NCBI GenBank assembly: GCA_030374765.1
Contig: JARGXX010000068.1
Span: forward strand, 62,001 to 126,000
DNA length: 64,000 nt
Reading direction: 5' to 3'
Source of the DNA: Agarophyton chilense
Lineage: Eukaryota; Rhodophyta; Florideophyceae; Gracilariales; Gracilariaceae
The notes beneath the pieces are model-generated. The model made no database searches and was not told the DNA's origin. It worked only from the letters and a program-made list of their open reading frames with translations. A program made the position numbers and the translations under genes. Shown piece after piece: positions 33,530-44,523 of this stretch (its first letter is position 1; each line of letters begins with the position of its first letter).

Positions 33530-36064
33530 TCAGCTATGTTGTGCTTGATACCTGGACGGTACTTTACGTACGTCGTATTTAAACTCCGATACTCTCAACC
33601 TCCAACGGGCAAGTCTGCCAGACGCATCTGCGAGTCCGAGGATCCACCTTAGGGCGTCGTGGTCCGTGCGCAACGTAAAGCGCTCACCATAAAGGTATGG
33701 ACGGAGCATCAACATGCTCCACACTTCTGCTAGACATTCCTTCTCGGCTACCGTGAAGTTCTGCTCCGCCTCATTCATATAGCGGCTCCAGTACCCTATA
33801 GGCAATTTGTCTCCGTTGTGCTGCTCATTCATGAGACAACAACCAATTTGGGCATGGGATGCATCGGTATCCAGCGTGTACGGTAGACCTGTTTTCGGTA
33901 ACGCTAAGAATGGCGGCGACAACAGCGCTCGTTTCAATTCCTCAAAGGTATCCATTTCGAAGTTCGATAGATTCTCAAACCGTTCAGGTTCACCTTTTTG
34001 GAGCTTCTTGTTGAGGGGAGCCGCTATTTTCGCGAATCCCTTCACGAAGCGACGATAAACGTTACATAAACCTATAAAAGATCGTACGTCTGTCTGGGAT
34101 CGTGGCAACTTGACCTCCTGTACGGCTCTAATGTTGCTTGGCGCAACCTCTATGGTACCAGGGCCTATGATGTGGCCCAGGTATTCAACCGTTCTGGTAA
34201 AGAAGACGCATTTGTGTAGCTTCAGCGTTACCCCCGCCTCAGCTAGGAGGGTTAGTACGGTGCGTACGTGTGCAAAATGCTCTCTTACAGATCTGGAATA
34301 GATGATTACATCACCGATGTATACCAAGGCGGTTGTCCATTTGACCTTCGAAAGGATGATGTCCAGCGCCCTTTGAAAGGTGGCTAGAGCATTGCGCAAC
34401 CCGAAAGGCATCCGCGTTAAGCGAAACAAACCTGCATAATACGTGAAGGTCATTTTGTCTCGATCTTCCTCACCTACAGGTACCTGCCAATAACCACAAT
34501 TGGCATCCAACGTGGTAAATATCTGCGCATCTCCCATGGACTCGATGCACTCATCCTTTCTAGGTATTGGGTACGAATCCCTGACGGTCACGCTATTGAG
34601 CCTCCTGTAGTCCACACAAAACCTCATACGGTTATACCCTTTCTTCTGAACCAGAACTACGGGACTAGCCCAATCTGAGTTGGCTGGTTCAATTACCCCT
34701 TCTTGGAGCATTTGCTCCACTTCTTTGAGTTCTACTTCTCTCGCCTTCGGACCTGCACGGTGTGGTTGCTGATGAATCGGCTTCGAGTCAGGAAGGAGCT
34801 CGATGCGATGCTGTGTGGCCTTAATTTGGCCCAGATGGCCTGACCACATGGTTCCGAACTCCTCCAGAAGGTCGATAATGCGGCCCCGCAGTTCGCCGTT
34901 TTCTTCATCGATCTGGACTGCATCTTTCCATTTCCTCTCAGGGTCAGGTTCCTCTTCTTTGTCTACCGATGCCTTATCGGTTTGATTTGATTCCAAGTTG
35001 GTATTTATCGATACCTTTGTGGTTGTGGACGCATTTGCGCACCTCCCTTCCTTATCGAAGGCGACCTCGCCGAGATCAGTGTAAGCTACGGTTAAGAACC
35101 CTTGTGATGCCGGTAGTGCGATGCCAACATTGGTATTTTTCGGCAACTTCACGTCGTGACTGCTGAAGTTGCTGAGAAACACCTTAAAGTGTTGATTTGG
35201 GATGTTGTCGAGAATCCCGTTGGCCATCAAGGTGAGGTGTCGATGTGCTAACCTCGGATGGTTTTGTAGTATGACCAGCCCGGGGGTCGCACACGACACC
35301 GGTACCAATATTTGGTGCATTGGAGAGATAACAACCTGTTTGGTAATGCGCACTTTGTTGGAGACCGTTTCGGTGGATATCGTCTTCTTCGGTTTGACGA
35401 ACCATCCCCGTTTGGTTTCCGTTTTACCTAAAATGGCAATTCGTCCCCCGTGACGTAGGGCGACGGTAAGGGAACCAGGAAGAATTGCTTTGACATGTCG
35501 GTCAATGAAGATTGTACATAGTAGGCAGTCTGTTGGTAAACGGTCGACAACAAAGAATTGCAGTCTTACCTTCAGGTGTCCGAGTTGCACCACAGTGGTG
35601 AGCATACATCGAAGGTTTAGTGGGCGCTCATATACTTCCACTAGCGGGTTATTGTCCGGAGGTCGGCTCAAGTTCTGAAGTACCGCCTCAGGTATGACGC
35701 GGGAGTTCAGGACGTTTGGGCCGGCCCCCGTATCCAACACGCAGGTGAACGGAACCGCAAGGCGATCGGGGAAACACATTGAAGCACGTACTTTATAGTT
35801 GTTGTACTTCATATGACAAACCGGAACTGGTTGTGACGTGTTCTCTTCCACCTCCAAGGTTCTCGGTATCGATTGGCCTTCCAATTGCAGGTTGGGTTCG
35901 GCCACCACGCCAACCGTTCGTTGTTTTCCTCCTGTACGGGAGGGGTTGAGGCCAAGTTTGGTGTTTCCTCGATGGTATTGACCTGTACCGGTGTACGGGG
36001 TTGAACCTATATGGTGCTTGCGTTGAAGACTTATAGAGGCGTTGGTGATTCTGCATGCGAGCAT
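33530..36064 (-). pseudogene. Protease-RT-RNase H of Ty3 element 2 (fossil)
   Basis: An 844-codon open stretch carries the protease (VLDTGAGPNVLN), the RT (SDWASPVVLVQKK, FTTLDANCGYWQVP, FRLTRMPFGLRNALATFQ, DVIIYSRS) and RNase H (YTLDTDASHAQIGCCLM, FTLRTDHDALRWIL) in Ty3 order. It is one of the longest uninterrupted retroelement frames in the window. Confidence 0.9.
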
Positions 36065-37957
36065 GAATCAACTGATCTCTCATCCCTGGATGTAAGTTAG
36101 CGCAAATGTTTGCCAAATGGTCTGTCGCGAGACAGAACCAGCAAACGAGGCCTCCAGTTTGGGGGTCTAGCTTTACCATTGAGGGAGGCTTCGAAACCTG
36201 GTTGGTAGGAGCAGTGGCGTAGGATGTGGGTGGCGAGTTATGAGAGCTCGCTCCCTGCATCCTCTGCGAGCTCATCGCACTTGGCGGCGATTGTACCAAG
36301 TTTTGTGTACGCGTTGGCGACCAATTTCCTACCGTCGAAGCTTTCGAGAACCGCCCCTGGGTCGCTACCAAGTGCATAGCGGTCACTGCAGGTACTTCGA
36401 GGTGCGAGCTATCCTCTGAGGTTATGGTATCTTCAATTTCCAAGACCGACCTTTTCGATTTATCCTTCGAGGTTGGAGGCACGGCTGGTCTCTTTCCCAG
36501 CCGAGCGGTATCTCCAAGGCCCTGGGAGTACCGAGCCAGCCCATTGTATTCTACCTTTCGGTTAGTGGCCAGGTAATTGCGTACCTGGGAACGGATCGCT
36601 TTGTCGACATTGTCGGCAAATAAAGACTTTAACCGACAGGTAGTGAACGTATTACCACAACGGGTTGCCAGATTCCACAGCGCGAGCGAAAACTCCGATT
36701 CGGTTTGCCCAGACCTTTGATGGTAAGCGAGGACTTCCACGTAAGCCTCTTGGATAACCTCATCGGTGGCGTATGTTTCCAAAACGAAATTGACCACTTC
36801 TGGGTATGACTCCAGCATCTCTGTGCCATCCTCATCCATCGATAGGGTATTGCCGCGGTGCCTACCCTGCAGCAAGTAGTATGCTTGTCCTTAAATGTAA
36901 AACTGAAATAGCCACATAGCAGGCCCTCGGAAAAACCATTTTGGTCACATGCGAGCTTGAACTTCTGTAGAAACTCAATCACCGCAATAGGATCCGTACC
37001 TGTTAAGGTTGTGTCACCCATTTGGAATCTGAGCTTCTTGTGGTGCTAAGTAATCTTCTGAGCAACCTCTTGGGTGTATTCAGACGACTTGTTGATCACC
37101 TGATGGGTCCTTTAATCAACCGCTTTGGTGAACATATCGTTCAACGGTTGGTGCACCTCCATGTCTATTTCGGTGTCCGACTCAGAGTCGGACGACTCAT
37201 TGTATCGCTTCTTACCTTTTCGGTTCTTTTTCGACGACTTCTTCGTCGACTTGTTCGGTTTCTTCTTCTTCTTACCTTTACGGTCATCATCCGACGATGA
37301 ACTCGTATCGGAACTGGAGTCCGACGAGTCGGGGTCTGAATCATCCCCTCGATTCTTTCCCCTTTTCGTCCTCCGCTTCTTCCCTTTTCGGTTTCTTCGT
37401 CGCTCATCCAACGAGTCAGACGAATCGTCCTTGGGACCACCTCCATGGGTATCCTTTTGAACGAAACCAGTTATTGGTGGCAGATAGATGTCTTGAGGAT
37501 CTACCTTCCCCGGGACCTCTTGACTCTGCTTTGAACCTTGTAGGTACTCACTATCAGTCGGTAAGTGTTTGGAATGGGTGGAATGACCCATTTGGAACCC
37601 TTGTGGTATGCGCTTTGCGATGTTCACCTGTGTAGGTCGGGATTCTGCGAATCCCTCGGAAACCCAAAGGTCTTGCACCGTGAGGTAAACATGCTCCCTA
37701 GCATCTGTAAAAAGATACTGTTTCACCATTTCAGGTATCCTGTCCGATAGCTCTTGAGCTGCTCGGTCAACCACAATACGGGTAAATACATCGACGTCCA
37801 TCGAGGGAGGAACCATCCGGGTATCCGACTTCTCCTTTAAGGGTATTGCATCATCGACCGCGAGGGTGACGAGCGCTTTCGCTCGCTCTTCGAGCTGAGG
37901 CCATAGCTCCTCCACTGGAACCTTAATTGGTAATTCCCTTTGAGGTTCCGTTGCCAT
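35793..37957 (-). pseudogene. Gag region of Ty3 element 2 (fossil)
   Basis: The 37957-37112 stretch encodes a 281-residue N-terminal part ending in an acidic and Lys-rich segment (SDSSSDTSSSSDDDRKGKKK). The 36875-35793 stretch encodes the capsid-like part and a CX2CX4HX4C zinc knuckle (CWFCLATDHLANIC, about 36102-36143). The Asp/Ser-Lys segment is unusual for a Gag. Confidence 0.8.
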
Positions 37958-38240
37958 AGGCGGCGGACCATGTACCTTTACGGTTTTGTTCCGAGAGTGC
38001 CAGAGCAGCTCCTCGGGGTTCTCCAGAATCTATTGAGACGATGGGGCTCCTTTAGAACCTTTATGGCTTGGCGGCGTGCTTGTACTATGCGTATTCCTTT
38101 TAGGTCGTTCCAGTTGTGACCAATAGTGGTATCCTGCATTGCTTTGCGGGATTTCCTGAAACCAAACAGATGCACGAGCGTCTAATCCTTCTCGGAATCT
38201 CGTGTGAACCGTGAAGGTACGACGAAACCTAAAAAAACTT

Positions 38241-38257
38241 TCTAAGTCGGGAGGCCA
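38241..38257 (-). other. Primer-binding site of Ty3 element 2
   Basis: On the minus strand TGGCCTCCCGACTTAGA begins three bases inside the 5' LTR. It differs from the site of element 1 by one base. Confidence 0.65.
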
Positions 38258-38260
38258 AAA

Positions 38261-38869
38261 TGTCGTACAATCACCTCTGGGGTCTGCTACTGTCTTGTCT
38301 CGGGAGCGTGGTGATGCTCAACCTTAGAAGGTAGACGTGATTAACCTCGATGGTAACAGGGTACCGTGAAAACCCGCAGGGGCAAACGGCGGGGCAACTA
38401 GCCTATACCGTGTAGAAGAACGATGGTAGCCGTCGACGCGTGGTAAAACCTATGTGGTAGTTGAGAAACAATGAACCAAAAGGTATAGTTGTGACCCAAG
38501 TGGTGCCTGTCTTTATCAGACTAGGATGGAGGAGGGGCAGTTCTCTATATGCAGTGGACTGCACTCTCCAGATCACCCGGGAGGTGCCAGCAAGGCACGG
38601 TCTCTGACCTAGTGCCAGAGACCTGGCCAGCACTGGCTACAGTGCCAGGTGGCCACTCCACCTCTGTGCTAAAATAAATATAATTACAATTACAATGACT
38701 AACAATTTCTCAACCAAAAGGTACATGTCAACACTACACGTGGCTGACAACACCTAGATGGTAGCTCGCCCGGAGGTGCATGGCCGATGATCCCGCGCAT
38801 CCATCACCTACAAGGTCAGTGTAGTATATCAACAACCTCAAAGGTCAGACCTTCTGCCACTATACGACA
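38261..38869 (-). repeat. 5' LTR of Ty3 element 2
   Basis: The LTR is 609 bp, with the same TGTCGTACAATCACC and CGACA ends as the left LTR. Confidence 0.92.
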
Positions 38870-39240
38870 TTTGGTAGTTAAGATGACCAAACTAAAGAAC
38901 ATTTCTGAATTTATACAAATTTTTCTATCATTTCCCAATAAATAATTTAACATTGCCGTTTAGTAGTCTTACTATCATTCTCTACGTTTGAAATTTTCTG
39001 TAAGATGACAGACACCGTACAAGAAGAGAATCCGTCAGTCACGCTACTGTGGTTTTCTTCTCGACAAATAATCCACCATTCCTGGAAAAGCTACACATTG
39101 ATCGACCGTGACCCGACTTGCAGTAGAGCAACGCGTGCGCGTATAACCGGTTGGGGCACCATTCATATGGCATCCAATATATCGGGGGCCACGTCAACGA
39201 TTTTATGAGTAATATTGGTTTTTAGTATTTTAGACACCTT
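38870..39240. other. AT-rich spacer, no gene seen
   Basis: A plus-strand frame of 67 codons starts at 39005 (MTDTVQEENPSVTLLWF). I see nothing that supports it as a gene. Confidence 0.4.
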
Positions 39241-39399
39241 TGAAGGTATGTTAGTTAAATCTCTACAGTAACACCATAGTGGACGGATGGACGTGCGATG
39301 CTGGCGTTACAGGCATGATACGTGTATAAACCAGGATTGGTTTGCACTACTATAGTCTACACGTGTAGTTCACTGTCTAGAATAGACTTAAGCGATGGC

Positions 39400-39990
39400 T
39401 TCACCGCCATTGCTAGCACCAAGTAAATGGTAACCGATTGCTTGGCTCTAGACTGTGTACCGACGCGAGTCTCCATCTCTTAACGGGAGGAACCACGACC
39501 GGTTGGGCTACGCTATCCCCTCTGGAAGCTCAGGCGTCACTGTACCATTGTTATTGGTGTGCTTCTTTCTTTTGTTGGGTTTCCTTTGTTTAGGACAGTA
39601 CCCCGCCCCTGTACAGGATTGTTTCTACCCGTCCTTGTTTCGCTTATCCAGTGTGGATACCCCTTTCATAGGTCTGTACGCATGGTCGTGCGTCCTATTC
39701 TGCCCTACGTTTTCGCACTACATTTTGCTATTGTCTACGGAATATTCTTGTCCCTGGATCCCCCTTTGATTCTTCCCCTTTTCCTGGGTTCATCACCTTC
39801 ATAGGTATTGCCTGTACCTCTGTGGTCTTACACCCACGCATCAGTGGCAAGAAGGCGCGTTCACTGAGTTACACCTCTTCATGAGAGTGGGACTCGAACA
39901 CCCGAGAGGTATTTCCCCATCTGGGATCGCTCTACACTTGCCACGCCACCGCGTGACGTTGTTTGAGTTGGAAGGCGTGTCAGCCTCTGT
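39400..39990. repeat. LTR-like stretch with tRNA-like segment
   Basis: The start (TTGGCTCTAGACTGTG...GCGAGTCTCC) resembles the inside of the insertion at 56390-57183 (TTGGCTCTAAGTC...GCGAGTCTTCC). The right end has an antisense tRNA-like segment (about 39862-39950) with a box-B-like GTTCGAGTCCC, as in the LTR of Ty3 element 1. I could not find its ends or a target duplication. Confidence 0.35.
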
Positions 39991-40406
39991 GAAGGGCCGT
40001 GTCTACGTGTGGCACGGACACAAACCCTTGCGAGCTAAAACATCGGAACCTGCCTAGCGAGGGACACAGAGAGAAAGACGAAGGACAACGAAGCAAAAGT
40101 AATAACAGAATGGTATGTTTGCCGAAAAGACAAGCATTCAATCTCCTTGCCCAAAAAACAAATACCTACAGCAGGCCTCTTCTAAATAAACAACTGTATT
40201 AAAGAAAACACCGCAGCTCTCAATTGTAATCATTTCCCTAACTATAGTCCCCGAAAAATGAAACGCAACAACAAATGTCAATTACTTTAGCAGTATACCG
40301 AACACCTTGAACAAAATCAAACTCACCTGTCCAATGGTCTTTATTCGTAGTGTAGAACACCTCATTCGGTTCCCTACTGAACCATGTCAATATTACAGGA
40401 AGCAAA
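39991..40406. other. Spacer, no gene seen
   Basis: The sequence is A-rich, with no supportable frame and no repeat that I recognise. Confidence 0.4.
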
Positions 40407-41040
40407 TGTCGTATAGTGGCGGAAGGGCTGACCGTTGAGATTGTCAATATACTACTCTGACCTCGTAGGTGGTAGATGAGAGGAATCATCGGCCATGCAC
40501 CTCCGGGCGAGCTACCATCTAGGTGTTGTCAGCCACGTGTAGTGTTGACATGTACCTTTTGGTTGAGAAATTGTTAGTCATTGTAATTGTAATTATATAT
40601 TTTTTAGCACAGAGGTAGAGTGGCCACCTGGCACTGTAGCCAGTGCTGGACAGGTCGCTGGCACTAGGTCAGAGACCGTGCCTTGCTGGCACCTCCCGAG
40701 TGATCTGGAGAGTGCAGTCCACTGCATATAGAGAACTGCACCTCCTCCACCCTAGTCTGATAAAGACAGGCATCACTTGGGTCACAACTATACCTTTTGG
40801 TTCATTGTTTCTCAACTACCACACAGGCTTTCCCGCGCGTCGACGCCTACCATCGTTCATCTACACGATATAGACTAGTTGCCCCGCCGTTTGCCCCTGC
40901 GGGTTTTCACGGTGCCCTGTTACCATCGAGGTTTATTACGTCTACCTTCTGAGGTTGAGCGTCAACACGCTCCCTACGGTTGAGCGTCACTACGCTCCCG
41001 AGAAAAGAAAGTAGCATACCCCAGAGGTGGTTGTACGACA
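40407..41040 (+). repeat. Solo LTR of Ty3 element 2 family
   Basis: The LTR begins TGTCGTATAGTGG and ends TTGTACGACA, inverted relative to the LTRs of element 2. It is flanked on both sides by GCAAA, a perfect 5-bp target duplication (40402-40406 and 41041-41045). It is longer than the other copies because a 24-bp piece (GTTGAGCGTCA...CGCTCCC) is duplicated near its end. This is the normal outcome of LTR-LTR recombination. Confidence 0.9.
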
Positions 41041-41114
41041 GCAAAGAACCGTATAAACGAGTAATTAAACACCTCGAAATAACAACGCGCACAAATAAAT
41101 GAAGAACTTAGCTC

Positions 41115-42048
41115 CATACTTCATCGATAGTTGGACGCATCTGCTTTGGCATCCAAAACAGCCAAAAGGCTTTTTTATTCTGTGATACAGTTTCAGCAAG
41201 TAAGAAGTCCCAATTACTTCCCAAACCTACTCCATTGTTTTCTTCAATTCTTCAACGTTGTCGATATGCTTGTAAGCAAAATGCACATTCCTTTCCATCT
41301 ATTCCCAAACTTTCTCAATTATATTCAGATCTGGGGACTTTGCTGGACATGATAGCGTCCGAAAATTGTGTTCTAACATCCAATTACGAGTATAGTTTAC
41401 CCTATGAATGGAAGCATTGTTTTGCTAAAATAGTTAAGTTGATGATGCTTCAAATACGTTAGCAACAAAAGGCAGTAAGCCGTACTGCAAAGTTTGGCAA
41501 TAGTTTTCAGAATTATGGTTACCATTCGTAAACATAAGCTAAGGTAATCCATGAAATGATATTGCTCTCCAAACCATGACTGAATCTTCACCATGTTGAC
41601 GTGTTGTAAAACGACGCTGTTCCTACCTCAGATCGTGCCAGTAATACGCCAGACCATCTGGACCATCTGAATTAAACTTCTCATCTGAGAACACAAATTA
41701 TATCCAGTAGTGGTCTCTTTTAGTGACATGACGGCGTGTTTATTCCAGGTGGTTATTTTTATGGCTTTCATTCATTTTAGGGGCCTTCAAAACTTTTCTG
41801 TAACGAAGATGAGGTGTGGAACGCAGTATCTGTTGATTGCGTCGAACTCCAACTTGTAAATTAAGAAGAATCTTGAACCGATGGACTCCACGATAAGCAC
41901 TTTGCATGGTATGTCGAAACCTCTCGACCAGTTGGATGGCAGGTGTTCGGTGAGAAGGTGGTACAATTCTCGGATGAGAATATGACTTCAAAGCTGCCCG
42001 GAACGCTGTCGGAGGCTGATAATTAGGATGAGGACGCTTAAAGGGCAA
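41115..42048 (-). pseudogene. Tc1/mariner transposase, dead copy
   Basis: On the minus strand the N-terminal part (42048-41740) shows a helix-turn-helix style sequence (TPHLRYRKVLKAPKM). It is followed by FSDEKFNSDGPDG, holding the first catalytic Asp, and RTLSCPAKSPDLNIIEKVW (about 41320-41380), the third-acidic-residue motif of Tc1-like enzymes. The second motif reads QNNASIH where active enzymes have QDNAxxH, and several stops and frame changes interrupt it. The C-terminus ends near WMPKQMRPTIDEVWS. I did not find inverted ends. Confidence 0.75.
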
Positions 42049-43202
42049 TTATTCGTGCATTACTCGAGCGGCATGTGGTGGATGGGACGCTCACAGCGGA
42101 AGGGCGTCATATTTGCTTACAAGGACGTGTGCTGACTTTGTTAATTGCGGAAGTCGAATGCGATGTGGTGGGGTGGGAGAAGAAGAGCAGAAGCAGGAGC
42201 ATGAGGACGGCGATGGTGAGGCGGCGGTCTAGGCGGAGGGAGGTACCATAACTAATGCTGGCGCACGGTAGCAGCGGTTGTGGGAGATGGTCTCGTCACC
42301 ACTCGAGCCTTTGCGCGATGTTTCGCAACACTGAGGGGTTATTGTAATGGTGGGTCTGTAGAGCTGCTATGCTGGTGTGGTCGGAAGGGTGGGAAAGAAG
42401 ACTGGCAGCAGAGCTGCAAGTTTAAGGGGAAGTGCGTGATTGCCGTGATGACGGTCAAACGCACTCAGGAGCGCACACAGGCGTAATGGAGGAGAACAGC
42501 AGCGCTGCGAGTGTGATGCTTCGTTCCATTCCTCTTTCGCGTACTCTCTTTCTCGTTCTCTGTCCTGCTGTCTCAGCCTGGGATCGATCTCAGCAAAAAG
42601 TGCGTCCACAAGAATATAATCCGCACCTATCTTCTAGGTATAATCAAACCGCTGGGATCAGCTACGAAGGATTTACTAGGTGGTTTTCAGGCTAGTGTCA
42701 GGACTGTTAACCGCGTCGTTGCAAGTTACATGGAAGGGGTGTTTCAGATGTTTCACTTTGAACGACCACATTCCTATCGCCCAACGGCATTTCTTGCTCT
42801 CGCCATCGTATACGTTTCGTTTCCAAAGCAACACGAAGCAAAATCATGCCATCGGTGCTTAAAAACATATAATAAGTCATATTATCATAAAAATGACCGG
42901 AAAAGCGAACAAGCATTGGATTCCATGAACAAAATACCCTGCCCCATCTTCGGTGGGACACAATGAGTGGCCCCAAGAAATCATCAGGATGCAGTTCGGC
43001 GTAGCGAAAGATAAGGTACCAAATTGCACGCACATATCGTACATTATTATACCTATGTACAGGTACGAAGATGTAAACATACATAAATATATATGTGCAC
43101 ATACATGTTACAAATACATGTACATGTGCAAGGATAAAATACTAGAGTTACGAAGGGTGTCCCACATGAAAAATGTCAAAAGCTTGTGCGTCATTGTGCT
43201 GA
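42049..43202. other. Spacer left of host island, no sure gene
   Basis: Several short frames occur on both strands (for example a 131-codon minus-strand frame at 42707-43102), but none has a recognisable domain or a relative in the window. The 42,900-43,200 part probably holds the 3' untranslated region of the AMPK-beta gene. Confidence 0.35.
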
Positions 43203-44153
43203 TCAGCGGATGTTACATGTTACGAACACAGTATTGATAACCTTCCCATAATGACGGGCATTGTGAGAGAAAGAACACACGGGGTCGGATTCAATTGCAC
43301 GAGCAGTGTAGAGATGGTCTACAGTCACATGAGAGAAAAAAGGTCGCTGAGAGCGTTCAGACTGAGGCTGTTTGACAAGACATTGTGCACGGTGGGCATT
43401 TCGCGCTGCAACTGCAATATCAGGACTCATATCATCTGGGAGAGGCTTGAGGTAACGATCTCCCAAGAAAGGAGGAAGAAGTGGTGCATCATCCGGAAAT
43501 TCAATTGTTTCGGCTTGGTTGTAAGATGACACGGGAGACAACGGAGGGGTGTCCGGAAGTGGGGAAGTCATGTCAAACTGAGGGTTTGGACGTGCCACTA
43601 TTACTGAGTTGTTCTTGTTTCCCAGGGAATCAGTACAACTTGGAAGATTAGGGGCACACTGCCATGTTTGGTCAACATAATACTTGAACTGATGCTGTCC
43701 GCAGGGGATATATACAAGGGCGATGTGTTGCTGACCGTTTTTGCTCATAGGCGTTTTCGAAGCCCAGTCGTCCCAATCACCAGCCACGTACACTTCGCAA
43801 CCACCAAAGTTCCATTGAAACATCGTGGGAACAAGATCGTCCTCGTCAAACGCGTCGTCGGAGGCAGTGGTGGCAGCAGAAGCTGACAACACTAGATCAT
43901 TGCACGTGTCTTGCCGCTGAGAACCGCGGGACTGGAGCGCGTCAGTTGTAAGATCTCTGCAATGAGTTCCACAGGCGACTGCGGCATGATTAGTGCAAAT
44001 GGAGGAGGGCTGTTGGCGCTGGTGTACTGAGAGGCGAGCATCAATGCAGGGCGGTGAAGAGGGGTCTGTATTGCTATCAAAGGAGGAACAGGGCGAGGCA
44101 CGAGGGCGGTCGAGGGCTAGGGGGGCATAGTGGCGACTGGAAGAAGCGCCCAT
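43203..44153 (-). CDS. AMPK/SNF1 beta subunit
   Basis: The product is the scaffold and glycogen-sensing subunit of the SNF1/AMPK energy-sensing kinase. It binds the catalytic alpha and gamma subunits in the cytosol and at membranes. From the chosen start the protein is 316 residues. Residues about 108-188 form a CBM48 glycogen-binding domain (MFQWNFGGCEVYVAGDWDDW, then HQFKYYVDQTW). Residues 228-314 form the ASC domain that assembles the complex (PPFLGDRYLKPLP, VTVDHLYTAR, HYGKVINTVFV). I chose the ATG at 44151-44153 because it gives MGASSS, an N-myristoylation start like MGNTSS of animal beta subunits. The open frame extends upstream to 44456 without an ATG of equal merit. The gene lies head-to-tail behind LSm3 on the same strand, 370 bp away. 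Confidence 0.85.
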   Translation of the reverse strand: MGASSSRHYAPLALDRPRASPCSSFDSNTDPSSPPCIDARLSVHQRQQPSSICTNHAAVACGTHCRDLTTDALQSRGSQRQDTCNDLVLSASAATTASDDAFDEDDLVPTMFQWNFGGCEVYVAGDWDDWASKTPMSKNGQQHIALVYIPCGQHQFKYYVDQTWQCAPNLPSCTDSLGNKNNSVIVARPNPQFDMTSPLPDTPPLSPVSSYNQAETIEFPDDAPLLPPFLGDRYLKPLPDDMSPDIAVAARNAHRAQCLVKQPQSERSQRPFFSHVTVDHLYTARAIESDPVCSFSHNARHYGKVINTVFVTCNIR

Positions 44154-44523
44154 TGGGAGGCCACAGGAGCACATGCACGACAACGGAGTAGCGTAGGAGG
44201 GAAAGAGAGGGTACGAGAGTTGGTTCGCAACTTGGGGTGGTGCGCACGCACAGCCGTTGGCGCGCGAGAGTCGTAGAGAGTGCGCGTGCTGGCAAGATAT
44301 CATTTCCCCGGAGATGCCATTTGAGTATGCAGTGCCCCAGAAAACCTCAAGAGTACAGAGAGATATAAGAAGGGCTAAAGGGTTACATGAAAGTGGGACG
44401 CAATGCAGATAACATCTGCGAAAAGTACACTTTTCGTGTGACAACTGATTTACCAAAAACGCCTCCCTGTGGTTTTGTGCTTAAGACGCGCAAGGTGTTT
44501 TTGCTTTCCACTTTGATTTCTGT
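44154..44523. other. Spacer between LSm3 and AMPK beta
   Basis: It holds the LSm3 3' end and the AMPK-beta leader and promoter, and I see no other gene. The AMPK frame stays open through most of it, which could mean a longer N-terminus. Confidence 0.5.

Larger units (their letters stand above)
29643..38869 (-). mobile_element. Ty3/gypsy chromodomain element 2, minus strand (fossil)
   Basis: The layout, read on the minus strand, is 5' LTR (38261-38869), primer site, gag with an acidic/Lys-rich segment and zinc knuckle, protease, RT, RNase H, integrase, chromodomain, a 1.3-kb 3' region with an antisense frame, a purine tract, then 3' LTR (29643-30250). The LTRs are 608-609 bp and differ by roughly 7% by eye. 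The bases outside the two LTRs (CGTTC and TTTGG) do not match. The long frames are well kept, with only a few breaks, so it is better preserved than element 1. A solo LTR of the same family is at 40407-41040. Confidence 0.9.

Noticed and set aside
39862-39950. A tRNA gene on the minus strand
   Set aside because: There is a box-B-like GTTCGAGTCCC, but the acceptor stem does not pair and the T-stem is imperfect. It is listed only as tRNA-like.
42707-43102. A 131-codon minus-strand gene left of AMPK beta
   Set aside because: The composition is odd, there is no domain, and it overlaps the probable 3' untranslated region of the AMPK-beta gene.
44154-44456. A longer N-terminus for AMPK beta
   Set aside because: The frame is open, but it is Cys-rich, has no good upstream ATG context and would hide the MGASSS start. 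It is kept as an uncertainty only.
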